This document shows positions 13,401 to 21,475 of a stretch of DNA of 21,475 nucleotides, one piece after another. Under the pieces are notes generated by a model. The model had not been told where the DNA came from. It did no database searches and saw nothing but the letters and a program-made list of their open reading frames with translations. The position numbers and the translations under genes are program-made. The stretch's first letter is position 1; each line of letters starts with the position of its first letter. This stretch comes from a virus: the IMG/VR virus record IMGVR_UViG_3300025010_000821, positions 1 through 21,475 of that record; one strand, written 5' to 3'.

Positions 13401-13784
13401 TTAGCTCCGTTCTATTTCTAATGAAAAATTAATTGAATAAATTGTACCTTCTGCTTTTGATTTTGAAACAAAGAAAGGAGGTGCTTGCGCTTCGATTCTT
13501 TTGAATCTAGTCCCGCCAATTCGTTTGTTTACCGTCAAATTGAGAAGATTATAAATTTCGTTTGCCTTGCTTTCTGCGGTCCCGCCTGCTTGATTTCTCA
13601 CAAGTATCTGGAGATACGGTTTTTCTAATTTCATATCACCCGATGCTGAATATTTTCCGAGAATTCCGGGGGGCGGGTTTACCGCTATATCATTAGGCAC
13701 GCCTGACGCAAAGCCGTGTTTATGGATATCATTAGAAATATTGTTATTTTTGAGATATGTTACAATATCATCTATGAATGTCAT
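13401..13784 (-). CDS. Tail terminator / minor tail protein
   Basis: This 127-residue alpha/beta protein begins with a helix (TFIDDIVTYLKNNNI), then strands and a loop around GKYSASGDMKLEKPYLQILV, a helix containing ESKANEIYNLLN, and C-terminal strands (YSINFSLEIE). The layout matches tail terminators of the gpU/minor-capsid-from-phage type that cap the tube at the head end. The ATG at 13784 is chosen over one at 13799: GGAG lies 7 nt before it and it overlaps the previous stop as ATGA. Position between gp10-like and tube genes supports the call. Confidence 0.7.
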   Translation of the reverse strand: MTFIDDIVTYLKNNNISNDIHKHGFASGVPNDIAVNPPPGILGKYSASGDMKLEKPYLQILVRNQAGGTAESKANEIYNLLNLTVNKRIGGTRFKRIEAQAPPFFVSKSKAEGTIYSINFSLEIERS

Positions 13785-14158
13785 AACAAAGCTCCGCATC
13801 TTGATTGTAAATCAGTCATTAAACGATAAGACATGAGATTGAAAGGCGTAGAAAGAAATTTATACTGCCCGATTGGGTGATTTCTCGGGATTTCATGAAC
13901 ATAGATTGCATAATCAAGCCCTTCACCGTAAGAGATTCTTACAAAGAATTCAGTTAGTGAGTTTTTTATGACTTCATCTTTTGCGGATTTTTTAAGGTTT
14001 CCTTTGTCAACCGGGCAGTATTGATTTTGAGATGTCGTTTTTACGTCTCTTGCAAAATCTTTGATTGTATTTCGGGCGGTCAGGTTCACGGCTGCTGTTT
14101 TTGCTATGAGATTTGCAACGCATACAGCCGCACCTGTCCCTCTCGTAGAGGATTTCAT
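13781..14158 (-). CDS. HK97 gp10-like head-tail protein
   Basis: The 125-residue protein has a long N-terminal helix (AAVNLTARNTIKDFARDVKT), then CPVDKGNLKKSAK and VRISYGEGLDYAIYVHE, the signature of the HK97 gp10 family (a P-V-D-x-G-x-L-x-x-S motif followed by Y-A-x-Y-V-H-E). The C-terminal helix contains FNLMSYRLMTDLQSR. This family acts in head-tail joining or tail completion. It overlaps both neighbours by 4 nt (ATGA), showing tight translational coupling, and is preceded by GAGGGCTGA as ribosome binding site. Confidence 0.8.
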   Translation of the reverse strand: MKSSTRGTGAAVCVANLIAKTAAVNLTARNTIKDFARDVKTTSQNQYCPVDKGNLKKSAKDEVIKNSLTEFFVRISYGEGLDYAIYVHEIPRNHPIGQYKFLSTPFNLMSYRLMTDLQSRCGALL

Positions 14159-14475
14159 AAATCAGCCCTCGCTTCCGGTTTTCCAAGAATAACCCTAACA
14201 TATTCTTCTTTTTTTCGCGTAGGTCTCTCAATCCTCTGTATCGAGGATATAGCCGGATTAGTCCCATCTGCAAGCACTATTTTATCCTCAGCCGAGATTG
14301 AAGTTCCAGGAGGCAGTGCAAGCCATGCGGAAACTATTGTGTTATCTCCTTCCTGTGAGACTTCCTTAAGTTCATTATATTTGCACTTTTGAGACCGTGA
14401 AGTCCCGTACGAAACCTCATGTGATGCGTTTTTCGAGGAAAAAGGATAAACTGTAACTGTATCAGGAAATTTCAT
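14155..14475 (-). CDS. Head-tail adaptor / head closure protein
   Basis: The 106-residue beta-rich protein contains the typical ending of head closure proteins: TSISAEDKIVLADGTNPAIS followed by a strand with VRVILG. These proteins (SPP1 gp16 / HK97 gp7 type) form the stopper ring between portal-connector and tail. It lies between the connector and gp10-like genes and overlaps both: TAATG at its start, ATGA at its end. A GGGTGTG is its ribosome binding site. Confidence 0.7.
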   Translation of the reverse strand: MKFPDTVTVYPFSSKNASHEVSYGTSRSQKCKYNELKEVSQEGDNTIVSAWLALPPGTSISAEDKIVLADGTNPAISSIQRIERPTRKKEEYVRVILGKPEARADL

Positions 14476-14912
14476 TACACACCCTCGTACTCGTCTGAAT
14501 ATCCGTGCATGATCTCAGGAACATAAGAATCAGTTCTCCGTACTCCGTCTATATCAGCTACCGCAGATAAATCAGATATTTCAGTATGTTCAGAGTCATA
14601 TTCTGCGAGAACCGCGTAAACTCTATCAAGCCAGGATGAAGATGTCCGAACCTGAGCTTTCCAAGACGAATCTTTCACAGACTCAGAGATGATTGTGCCC
14701 CTCCCGTGTCTATTCTCAAGAATATCACACACAATAAATGCGGTCAATTCTTCATATTCTCCTGTTGTAAAACTCCGAGAGCCTATGATTCTATCTAAAC
14801 GTGCCTCCGCGTTTGTTTTTAAAGTCGCTAACTGAGCATCCGTGATATCATCGGTTGCCAATGCACCTACTCTGTATTCTGAGTATAGCTCGATAATATC
14901 CGCGAGTGTCAT
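14475..14912 (-). CDS. Head-tail connector (gp6-like)
   Basis: The 145-residue, mostly helical protein has the layout of gp6/gp15-type connectors: a helix (LADIIELYSEYRVGAL), then DAQLATLKTNAEARLDRIIG and YEELTAFIVCDILENRHGRG, followed by VKDSSWKAQVRTSSSWLDRV, where the connector families carry a conserved Ser-rich stretch. The C-terminal 40 residues are acidic. The ATG at 14912 is preferred over GTG at 14918: GGTGT precedes it by about 5 nt and it starts 2 nt after the upstream stop. Confidence 0.7.
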   Translation of the reverse strand: MTLADIIELYSEYRVGALATDDITDAQLATLKTNAEARLDRIIGSRSFTTGEYEELTAFIVCDILENRHGRGTIISESVKDSSWKAQVRTSSSWLDRVYAVLAEYDSEHTEISDLSAVADIDGVRRTDSYVPEIMHGYSDEYEGV

Positions 14913-14914
14913 GT

Positions 14915-16993
14915 TCACACCATGTTTACAGTAATCTGAATAATGTCAGTATTAGCCGCGTCTCTCGCTGGTGCTGTATAGGTTAGTACCCCGGCATCAA
15001 TCGAAATCGGGATATCATTATATTTGGAATCTTCACAGTCATAAATTAGATAATTTGTAGTGAGATCTTTGATTCTTAATACCTGTTCGACTGTTACTGT
15101 ATTGTATGGGCTCGATAGTGTGATTGTTTTTGCGCTTGCGTTGAGAGTATAATAATCTGGATGAATAACCTGTTCCGCGTTTCCACCTCCTGTTATGGCT
15201 GCTATGTCAGTTTCAAGAGAAGCCAGGGTCGCGGTCCCACTCCCTGTAATGGTAGCAAGTTCAGAAGTTTTTGCTATCGGTGTTGCTGTATCAAAATCTG
15301 CTAGCGCGCTTGCTGCTTGTGCTTTTATTGCTGCTAGAGGGTCTGCTGTCAGGAGATCAGTAGTCGTTTTTATCAGATCGACTTTTCCACCTACTGAGGA
15401 TAATCCGGCTGTCGTTGCTAGTGCTGCTGCTGATATTGCTGTTCCGACTGCGGTTTCAATGTCAGACGCTGAAAGATCGTTCAAAGCCGAGATATCAGTA
15501 GTTAGAGCTCCGCCCGTTGGGACTGCGGTAAGTGTCCTCGATTCTGCTGACCATATCTGAGCTACCGAAGGAGCACTCCCGCCAGTTGCCGAAACAACAT
15601 TGAGATGTAATTCACCTTCGCCGATCAGAGCATCTTCCGCGTCATAACATGACACTATCACGTTGATGTTTTGCCCGAACGAAGTTTCAAATGTCGATGG
15701 GACGGTGACCCAAAAACCGGAAATTGTATTATCAAATGATGATATTGCCCAAGCAAGTGGGTTTCCTGCGCTCGGTTCTCCGTCGATATATGCATTTATT
15801 TCTGAACTGTCGAACCCGTTCAGATATCCTGATCCATCAGATGCGACAATTCTTACTATATGCTTCTGTGTGCTGCCTGCTACATGATCCATTTCGTGAA
15901 TCCTCACTATTGTTACTGTATTTCCTGAACCGCCTACCGTGACATCAAAACTATATTCATCGCTCCCTTCTGCGTTTGTGGCTGTCAAAACTACCGTATA
16001 CGTTCCTGCCTCTGCATATGTATGAGTTGGATTTGCTGTATCTCCGTGTGTTGTTTCGTCTCCGAAATCCCAATCCCATGATGTAGGGGTATTCGTAGAA
16101 GTGTCGGTAAAATTAACTGTGAATATTTGTACTGATGTGAAACCTGCGACCGGAGCTGAACTCTGAGAAACATCCTGAATTGTACCCCATGTAATTGTGG
16201 GATCAGAACCGGTGAATTTTCGGATGACGATGTAATCAAGTTCTCCGACGGAACCGAATATTGAACTAATATTTACCGTTAGCGCGGTATCTGGAATATT
16301 TGTCGAATGAGTTGTTGCAGCCCCGTCTATAGTCATTACTGCATTCGTGGTATACGATAGTGTATATCTATGATAATCGTTATCTACTGCGTGAGTTGAC
16401 AGCGTAGATGTTGCGGAGCCGTCGTCTGCTTGTATATATGTATATCCTCGATTCGTAGGATTAGCATTCGCGGAGGTAACATTATTACCTGTCATTGCGC
16501 CAAATCCAATCGAGAAATATCCCCAATCTCCGGCAGGTGTGCTTTTCGAGCGAGCAATTATTTGGTGCCCTCTGCCAAATGGAGTGGTTGATCCTATATA
16601 CCCCCCTTCTCCGAATACCGCAACGCCAGACGAAACAGAAACACTATATACACTCGTCCACTTTGCATCAAGTGTTTCGCCCGAGAACACGTCTCCGAAT
16701 TCTAATGCGTTTAGAGTACTTTCAGATGTTGCACCGGATTTGCTCCAATGCATGAACAAATCAGTTGACGTTGAAGCGAGTTTGACGAGGACAGTACATG
16801 ACGTTGATTCTATAGAATCTGGAATAACCCAGTATGATAATTGATTGTCTGCGTCTGAAAATCTCAGGTCTGCGAAATTGGTATCCATTCCGGTTTGATA
16901 CTCAACATTGACCAGAATTTGATAACCGATACCGGGATTAGCAGAAAGTGAAAAATCGTATATTTTTGCAAAGTCTTCATATTGATTAGTCAA
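14915..16993 (-). CDS. Appendage protein: DUF2341, lectin-like, PKD and fibre domains
   Basis: This 692-residue protein lacks a signal peptide. Residues 12-90 resemble DUF2341 (GYQILVNVEYQTGMD, TDLFMHWSKSG); 98-262 look like a concanavalin/LamG-like beta-sandwich (FSGETLDAKW, ELDYIVIRKF); 280-354 are a clear PKD domain (FTDTSTNTPTSWDWDFGD, HTYAEAGTYTVVLTATNAEG); 358-470 another beta-sandwich. Residues 485-605 are Ala/Ser/Thr-rich helical repeats suggestive of a trimeric fibre stalk, and 610-692 a compact beta domain. Such domains bind glycans and proteins on methanosarcinal surfaces, so a head- or neck-attached adhesin fits. It overlaps the NosD/PKD gene upstream by 8 nt and is followed by the connector gene. 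The exact virion location is inferred. Confidence 0.65.
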   Translation of the reverse strand: MTNQYEDFAKIYDFSLSANPGIGYQILVNVEYQTGMDTNFADLRFSDADNQLSYWVIPDSIESTSCTVLVKLASTSTDLFMHWSKSGATSESTLNALEFGDVFSGETLDAKWTSVYSVSVSSGVAVFGEGGYIGSTTPFGRGHQIIARSKSTPAGDWGYFSIGFGAMTGNNVTSANANPTNRGYTYIQADDGSATSTLSTHAVDNDYHRYTLSYTTNAVMTIDGAATTHSTNIPDTALTVNISSIFGSVGELDYIVIRKFTGSDPTITWGTIQDVSQSSAPVAGFTSVQIFTVNFTDTSTNTPTSWDWDFGDETTHGDTANPTHTYAEAGTYTVVLTATNAEGSDEYSFDVTVGGSGNTVTIVRIHEMDHVAGSTQKHIVRIVASDGSGYLNGFDSSEINAYIDGEPSAGNPLAWAISSFDNTISGFWVTVPSTFETSFGQNINVIVSCYDAEDALIGEGELHLNVVSATGGSAPSVAQIWSAESRTLTAVPTGGALTTDISALNDLSASDIETAVGTAISAAALATTAGLSSVGGKVDLIKTTTDLLTADPLAAIKAQAASALADFDTATPIAKTSELATITGSGTATLASLETDIAAITGGGNAEQVIHPDYYTLNASAKTITLSSPYNTVTVEQVLRIKDLTTNYLIYDCEDSKYNDIPISIDAGVLTYTAPARDAANTDIIQITVNMV

Positions 16994-19016
16994 GGAGTCT
17001 CACCCCTGCGAAATATTGAAACAGCCAACTAAACATATTATATATTTTCACTGTCAGCCCGGTGGGTTTTGTAACGTGGATGTAAGCGGTTTTTACCTCC
17101 GAATCAGTTCCGTCTTCGTTGGAAACGGTGAGATTTACGGTATAATTTCCAGCAGTTTTATAGTTATATTTTATAACATTTTGAGTAGTTTTGTCTACTA
17201 CTCCGTTCCCGTCGAGATCCCAAGCCCATGACGTTGGATTCCCCGCGCTTGTGTCTGTGAAACTGACGGATAACGGATAAGTTCCACTTGTTACACTTGC
17301 TGAAAAATTGGCAATTGGGAAATATTCTTCTTCCCCGGCAACATCGAGAACCAAGACGGTTTCGGGACTGCTCAAGCTCTGGATGTTCTCGGAATACCAT
17401 GTATTGTCCGGGTTTATGATTTCAGAATCTGTTTGACCTGATTTTGTAGCGGTGACTGTAGTAATATAAGATGTAGACGTCGAACCAATCAATTTAAAAT
17501 CGGGAACGGAAAGCCAGTTAGAACGATTCCCTGCATTATATAATTTCCCGCTTTCATCGGTGATAAATTCAGACTGTATTGCACCATTGCCGTTTTTTGC
17601 CGTAGTATTGATTGTGATTACCGCGTTTGAAACCGGTATTCCTGTGAGATTTTCAACTATGATATTAGGATAATAATAGACTGTAATGTCTTGACCTGAT
17701 GCGGCAGCAATTGAGGTATACTCATTATTGATTACCGAGATATTTGTACCAAGTTCGGACCAGATATCATATTGAAAATTATTTGAAAACGATGAATCGA
17801 TTAGAGTGTGATTATCACAATAGAAATAACCATCTCCATATTCTGATATTTTTGAGAATACGGCTCCTAATTGTGGGGCACCTGACTGAGTACAGTTTAT
17901 AATAGTCTCGTTTCTTGAATTGAGACAGTATATCCCATTGCCTGAAAACGTGGAATTTCTAACGATGGAATTATGCGAACCTTCGTCGAAATACATCCCA
18001 TAGCTGCCTACATTTGAGACGTGTACATTTTCATAAACGTTGCCGCCTATGATTTTGCCGGTTTCGTACCTACCAACCTCAAAGAAACCATGATTGTATC
18101 CGTTTGATAGTGTAATATTCCGAAATGTAGAATTATTTAACTCGACTTCAAAAACGTTGTGCCCTGAGCCTATTACTGTCATATTTTCGCAGGTGATATT
18201 TTCACATCCGTTATCATACCCTCCGATATTAACAGCCGACCACGATGCATTTAGGACATACACGTCTCGCAAAATATTATTAGATCCTACAAAATATATC
18301 GCATAGGCGTTATCGTATCCGAGAGGACCGTTTGCAGGATCACTCACATTAATGCAGGAAATATTCGAAAAAATGCTATCATCTACGAGGGTTGAGTATA
18401 TCCCATTACCGTTTTGAGGACTGTTATCTCTTATAGTTATATTGTTCACAGTTAGATTATCGCCATAAAACGAGAGACCGACTCTACATTTTCTAACAGT
18501 GATATTATAATAATCCTGATGCGAAACACCATGCTCAACAGAATATCCGCAATAGATTTCTCGAAAACTTTCCATCTCTACATCGTGAATTGGAGTATAT
18601 ATCACCAGTTGAGCGGTATTGAGAAACCCTTTTTGTGTGTCGTTTGTTCTGTCCCATCCTACTATTTTGGTATTATCCAGAATAGGATAACCCTCTATAG
18701 CCCAGTCACGGTAATTGCTCATCAACCGAACTTCAGTAGCAGTAGAACTATTAATATAAAATGGGACATTCTCAGGTATTGTCAATTTTGAACAGCGCCA
18801 AACACCCGGAGAAACTTCATTCAGTATGTTATTCTGTGTTTCGGATTCTCCGTATGTTCCTACCAGATCAGCATAGAGGGATGGCAGATTGTTAACCGCC
18901 GTGGGCTGCGTAATATAAATTGATCGGTCATCCACCCCTCCGTATGTTACGCCAGCCTGTGCACAGCCAACACTCGCAAACAAAATTAAAAACAATAAAA
19001 CTAACTTCTTAATCAT
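16986..19016 (-). CDS. Secreted NosD-like beta-helix and PKD surface protein
   Basis: The 676-residue protein starts with a signal peptide (MIKKLVLLFLILFASVGCAQ; cleavage near residue 21, or a lipoprotein-type cysteine at C18). Residues 75-430 form a right-handed beta-helix of NosD/CASH type (NNITIRDNSP, NITCENMTVIGSG); 445-555 are Ig-like; 565-648 are a PKD domain (SFTDTSAGNPTSWAWDLDG); the C-terminus (KIYNMFSWLFQYFAGVRLL) is hydrophobic. About twenty N-x-S/T sequons occur, many in the beta-helix, as in archaeal surface glycoproteins. A GAGGG precedes the ATG. It lies inside the virion operon, overlapping the next gene by 8 nt. It may be shown on the infected cell surface rather than packed in the virion. 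Confidence 0.7.
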   Translation of the reverse strand: MIKKLVLLFLILFASVGCAQAGVTYGGVDDRSIYITQPTAVNNLPSLYADLVGTYGESETQNNILNEVSPGVWRCSKLTIPENVPFYINSSTATEVRLMSNYRDWAIEGYPILDNTKIVGWDRTNDTQKGFLNTAQLVIYTPIHDVEMESFREIYCGYSVEHGVSHQDYYNITVRKCRVGLSFYGDNLTVNNITIRDNSPQNGNGIYSTLVDDSIFSNISCINVSDPANGPLGYDNAYAIYFVGSNNILRDVYVLNASWSAVNIGGYDNGCENITCENMTVIGSGHNVFEVELNNSTFRNITLSNGYNHGFFEVGRYETGKIIGGNVYENVHVSNVGSYGMYFDEGSHNSIVRNSTFSGNGIYCLNSRNETIINCTQSGAPQLGAVFSKISEYGDGYFYCDNHTLIDSSFSNNFQYDIWSELGTNISVINNEYTSIAAASGQDITVYYYPNIIVENLTGIPVSNAVITINTTAKNGNGAIQSEFITDESGKLYNAGNRSNWLSVPDFKLIGSTSTSYITTVTATKSGQTDSEIINPDNTWYSENIQSLSSPETVLVLDVAGEEEYFPIANFSASVTSGTYPLSVSFTDTSAGNPTSWAWDLDGNGVVDKTTQNVIKYNYKTAGNYTVNLTVSNEDGTDSEVKTAYIHVTKPTGLTVKIYNMFSWLFQYFAGVRLLD

Positions 19017-19019
19017 TTT

Positions 19020-19412
19020 TCAGCCCTCTGTAATGGATACTTCGCCCTCGAAATCAATACCAAGAGTAGTATTGAGCGTTGTAATCAGTGATCTCAGGAT
19101 AGCCTTATCTGCTGCATCATTCGCCCTCTTCTGTGCCTGAACTTTCGCGATTTCCAAAGCTTGATCTTTCAAGGAGGTTATCAGGGCTGCTCGGTCTGCG
19201 GTTGTCACAGGGATATTATATGGGATCTGGACAGGAACGGAAAACTCAGGATACAGAGGCAACGGTAATCCATTTTGACCGAGAACATCAGTATAAATTA
19301 TGTTTCCTGCGCTGTCTCGCATTGGATTGCCTCGGTCTTCCCATGTGAGAACAATATTTCTTCCAGAATCGGGAGCGTTAGCTCGAAGTCTTCTTAGTTT
19401 TATTGTTGCCAT
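19020..19412 (-). CDS. Hypothetical 130-aa late protein
   Basis: The N-terminal half is basic and loop-rich (IKLRRLRANAPDSGRNIVL), with a Pro-rich segment (LPLPLYPEFSVPVQIPYNIP), and residues 72-117 are a long helix (AALITSLKDQALEIAKVQAQ and onward). The ATG overlaps the SGNH gene stop as TAATG with GGTGAT upstream, so both are probably made in a fixed ratio. It could be an adaptor or chaperone for the neighbouring appendage proteins, a common arrangement in phages, but no family is recognised. Confidence 0.55.
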   Translation of the reverse strand: MATIKLRRLRANAPDSGRNIVLTWEDRGNPMRDSAGNIIYTDVLGQNGLPLPLYPEFSVPVQIPYNIPVTTADRAALITSLKDQALEIAKVQAQKRANDAADKAILRSLITTLNTTLGIDFEGEVSITEG

Positions 19413-21265
19413 TAGATCACCATACCGTAGTTTTTCAAAAATTGCGTAATACTTCCAGAAACGGATGCCTCTAAGCAGTCCGGGATAAGATCAGAATCAG
19501 AATCGAGTGATAAATCTGCGAATGTAAGTTGCCCGTGATAAATGGAGCCTGAACCGGGATACAATTTCAATTCGTGGATAGTTCCGGCTTCATTTCTTTT
19601 GAAAGATAGAGAAGTCGGTCTATTTGTATGCAGATAAAAATCAATTAGTGATGTTGCGGGATCATAGAGAGCAAGCCAGGGTTTTGTTATGTTTTGTAGA
19701 CCGTTTACAAAATTTAAACTGTCATCAAATATATATGATACTGTGTTGCTCCGGGCTGATAACGATTTATAAAGATCTGTCCCTAATTTTGTGTATCCGG
19801 CTACAGAATAGTGCAGCCCGTCTCCACAGTCATACGCTTCCTGTATTGACCACTTCCCGGTTTCTGGATTTTGAACGCCAACTGACGTTCTATTCTCAAA
19901 AATAAAAAAATCGAGTGAATTTTGAAGGTCATGAATAGCTGCATTAACTGTATTTCTCCCGTTTGCACGTAATTCAGAGTCGACTGTGGCAGGCGGGACT
20001 TCAAACAAAATAGGAATTATATTATTATTATTGCATAATGTAATCATTTCTGAAATGTCTTCGAGTATAGATAATTGAGTCGCTGTATCTGCAATGTTGT
20101 CGCCTTCGTTTAATCCCGTTTCGATGACTGCGATTTTAGGATTTAGCGCGATTACATCAGCCTCAAAACGTGCTCTGATCGCGGCACAGTTTTGACCTCC
20201 GATGCCCATATTTTGATATGTAATGTTGTTATCATTTGCGAAATGGTATGGAGTCTGAGATACTAGATTAGTTGTATTAGTGGCCTCGATGAAAGTATAA
20301 TGTCCGGGATGACCCGCATTTGTGGAATCCCCGATGAAAACAACGTCAGGGGAATCCATATATAGAATAATTGGATACTGTTTTCCAGCCACCGTACCAG
20401 TGGCTGAGGTATCCCAATCGAATGATTCCCCTAATCCAGTATTTGAAGAGGGTTTGAGATATTTTAGCGAGCCCCCTGTAGCAACGACTGATAGAACAGA
20501 ACCGTTGTCCATAAACACTCCGTAAAAATCCCCCTCTTGTGCGGAGATCGGAACTGATAAATCAATTGTATTGACACCGATAGATAATAGAGATGCCAAA
20601 TTTTCAGATACAGATATAACATCATACGTGCTGCCGTTTTTGCGCCAGATCTTGACCACAAAAACTGTCATATTTGTTATCCCCCCTATTGGCACGACTA
20701 CCCGTTTGATTAGTCCACTCTGCCTGATTCTGGATGTATGCCCAGCGTTGAAAAATTCTAGATTAGGTCCGTTGTTATTTGGTGATGTGTACGGGACAGA
20801 TGTGCTATAGGGAGCTACGGAGGACAACGATGTAGTAGTATCTTTCTGACCAAATATTCCTCCGAAATCATTTAGAATTTTATTTTTTGATAAAGTATAT
20901 TCATTTGAATGGGGTAGTATAGCTGCGTTTCTAGTTGGAAGAACGAGAACTTTCCCCTCTGTTTCGAGGGTGATAACTCCCTCGGTTGCTTCCAGAAGTT
21001 CAAGAGAATCAGGAACCGGTGTTCTCAAAATAATTTGTAATTTATCCAAATCCTCGGAATAACAGTCCCTAGAATATGTAATACATCCATTAGAAAAAGT
21101 AATACCAGGAATAGAACGCTTAACAGAATAAATTATAGAGTTCCGGGTGAGGTTTCGTATAGACTCAACGTTTTCAACTCCTAATCCATAATACGAATAA
21201 TCCAGCCAGATTTTTTTCTGTGCTGCATTATGAGAATAGAAGCCACCCGGAACAATTACACGCAT
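19412..21265 (-). CDS. Appendage protein with SGNH-hydrolase (esterase) domain
   Basis: This 617-residue protein has a complete SGNH/GDSL active site in residues 300-505: block I VVFIGDSTNAG (Ser314), block II NMGIGGQNCA (Gly357), block III ETGLNEGDN (G384-x-N386, with Glu instead of the usual Asp after Asn) and block V DGLHYSVAG (Asp482, His485). Such enzymes on tail fibres remove acetyl or other ester groups from host polysaccharides; methanochondroitin of Methanosarcina would be a plausible substrate, which is inference. Residues 1-120 are an N-terminal attachment region, 140-300 a beta-sandwich. Near the C-terminus DSDSDLIPD (588-596) resembles a calcium-binding TSP3-type loop. There is no signal peptide, consistent with a virion protein. 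GGTGGT precedes the ATG, which overlaps the previous stop by 1 nt. Confidence 0.7.
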   Translation of the reverse strand: MRVIVPGGFYSHNAAQKKIWLDYSYYGLGVENVESIRNLTRNSIIYSVKRSIPGITFSNGCITYSRDCYSEDLDKLQIILRTPVPDSLELLEATEGVITLETEGKVLVLPTRNAAILPHSNEYTLSKNKILNDFGGIFGQKDTTTSLSSVAPYSTSVPYTSPNNNGPNLEFFNAGHTSRIRQSGLIKRVVVPIGGITNMTVFVVKIWRKNGSTYDVISVSENLASLLSIGVNTIDLSVPISAQEGDFYGVFMDNGSVLSVVATGGSLKYLKPSSNTGLGESFDWDTSATGTVAGKQYPIILYMDSPDVVFIGDSTNAGHPGHYTFIEATNTTNLVSQTPYHFANDNNITYQNMGIGGQNCAAIRARFEADVIALNPKIAVIETGLNEGDNIADTATQLSILEDISEMITLCNNNNIIPILFEVPPATVDSELRANGRNTVNAAIHDLQNSLDFFIFENRTSVGVQNPETGKWSIQEAYDCGDGLHYSVAGYTKLGTDLYKSLSARSNTVSYIFDDSLNFVNGLQNITKPWLALYDPATSLIDFYLHTNRPTSLSFKRNEAGTIHELKLYPGSGSIYHGQLTFADLSLDSDSDLIPDCLEASVSGSITQFLKNYGMVI

Positions 21266-21475
21266 TAAACCACCGTGTAGAAAATGTAATACTTTCCCAC
21301 AAGAGCAGCGGCAGCCTGAACAAGAATCTGACCTGTTATATAGTCAGTTGTCCCGCCTGCTGCATCCAGTTTACACAAGCTGAGCCCGTTCGAACCCTTG
21401 TTAGTGATATTATCGGCCGTGATTACTGCGGTTGTGATGTCTAGGCCGTCTATAAGAGTGTCTGAATGGGTCGTG
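21265..21475 (-). CDS. 3' end of an unidentified late protein (start outside window)
   Basis: A - strand frame is open from the right edge to a TAA at 21267-21265 and gives 69 C-terminal residues. It is Thr/Ala/Ile-rich and beta-like (GLDITTAVITADNI, GQILVQAAAALVGKYYIFYTV) with no lysine-rich or membrane segment. Its stop overlaps the ATG of the SGNH gene by 1 nt (TAATG), so it belongs to the same operon. It could be a capsid decoration or other structural protein of the head module expected upstream; the fragment is too short to assign. Confidence 0.6.
   Translation of the reverse strand, partial: TTHSDTLIDGLDITTAVITADNITNKGSNGLSLCKLDAAGGTTDYITGQILVQAAAALVGKYYIFYTVV

Noticed and set aside
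1-21475. tRNA genes, CRISPR arrays, insertion sequences, integrase or attachment sites
   Set aside because: I looked for cloverleaf-like segments, regular repeat-spacer arrays, transposase motifs and long terminal repeats and saw none that could be supported.

Overview
The window looks like part of the genome of a tailed (head-tail, caudovirus-type) archaeal virus or provirus. The likely host is a Methanosarcinales-type methanogen or methanotroph, but this is inferred. Support comes from: PKD, DUF2341-like and NosD-like beta-helix domains typical of methanosarcinal cell surfaces; archaeal A/T-rich TATA boxes with near-leaderless starts; GGTG/GGAG ribosome binding sites matching the archaeal anti-SD; T-tract terminators; and no TAG stop in any of 25 called genes (18 TAA, 7 TGA), as expected where TAG is read as pyrrolysine. 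No integrase, terminase, capsid or replication gene is visible, so virus versus provirus cannot be decided.

Left part (1-3038, AT-rich, mostly + strand): small genes of unknown function, two likely DNA-binding proteins (a winged-helix-like protein and a ribbon-helix-helix protein with a coiled-coil tail), a small membrane protein, and a 680-bp non-coding region. That region carries groups of TGTAC-type boxes spaced 10 bp apart, a 9-bp dyad, and a hexamer repeat tract holding a TATA box. One TGTAC box also abuts the TATA box of the ribbon-helix-helix gene, suggesting a repressor/operator circuit.

Right part (3039-21475, all - strand): one long, tightly overlapping late operon, read from right to left. 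In transcription order: the end of an unknown gene; an SGNH-hydrolase appendage protein; a small unknown protein; a secreted NosD/PKD surface protein; a PKD/DUF2341/lectin-like appendage protein; head-tail connector; head closure protein; HK97-gp10-like protein; tail terminator; tail tube protein; tail assembly chaperone with a -1 frameshifted extension; tape measure protein; a 1452-residue mosaic distal-tail/receptor-binding protein; a baseplate-hub-like protein; and a small Cys4 protein.

The neck, tube, chaperone, tape-measure, tip order is the standard siphovirus tail module. The three large adhesin or enzyme genes sit upstream of the connector rather than after the tail tip. The most notable points are the unannotated -1 chaperone fusion, the nested beta-propeller within a carbohydrate-binding fold, five exact 36-residue repeats in the tape measure protein, the signal-peptide protein embedded in a virion operon, and the phased TGTAC boxes. 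All function calls come from reading motifs and gene order by eye; no database search was run.
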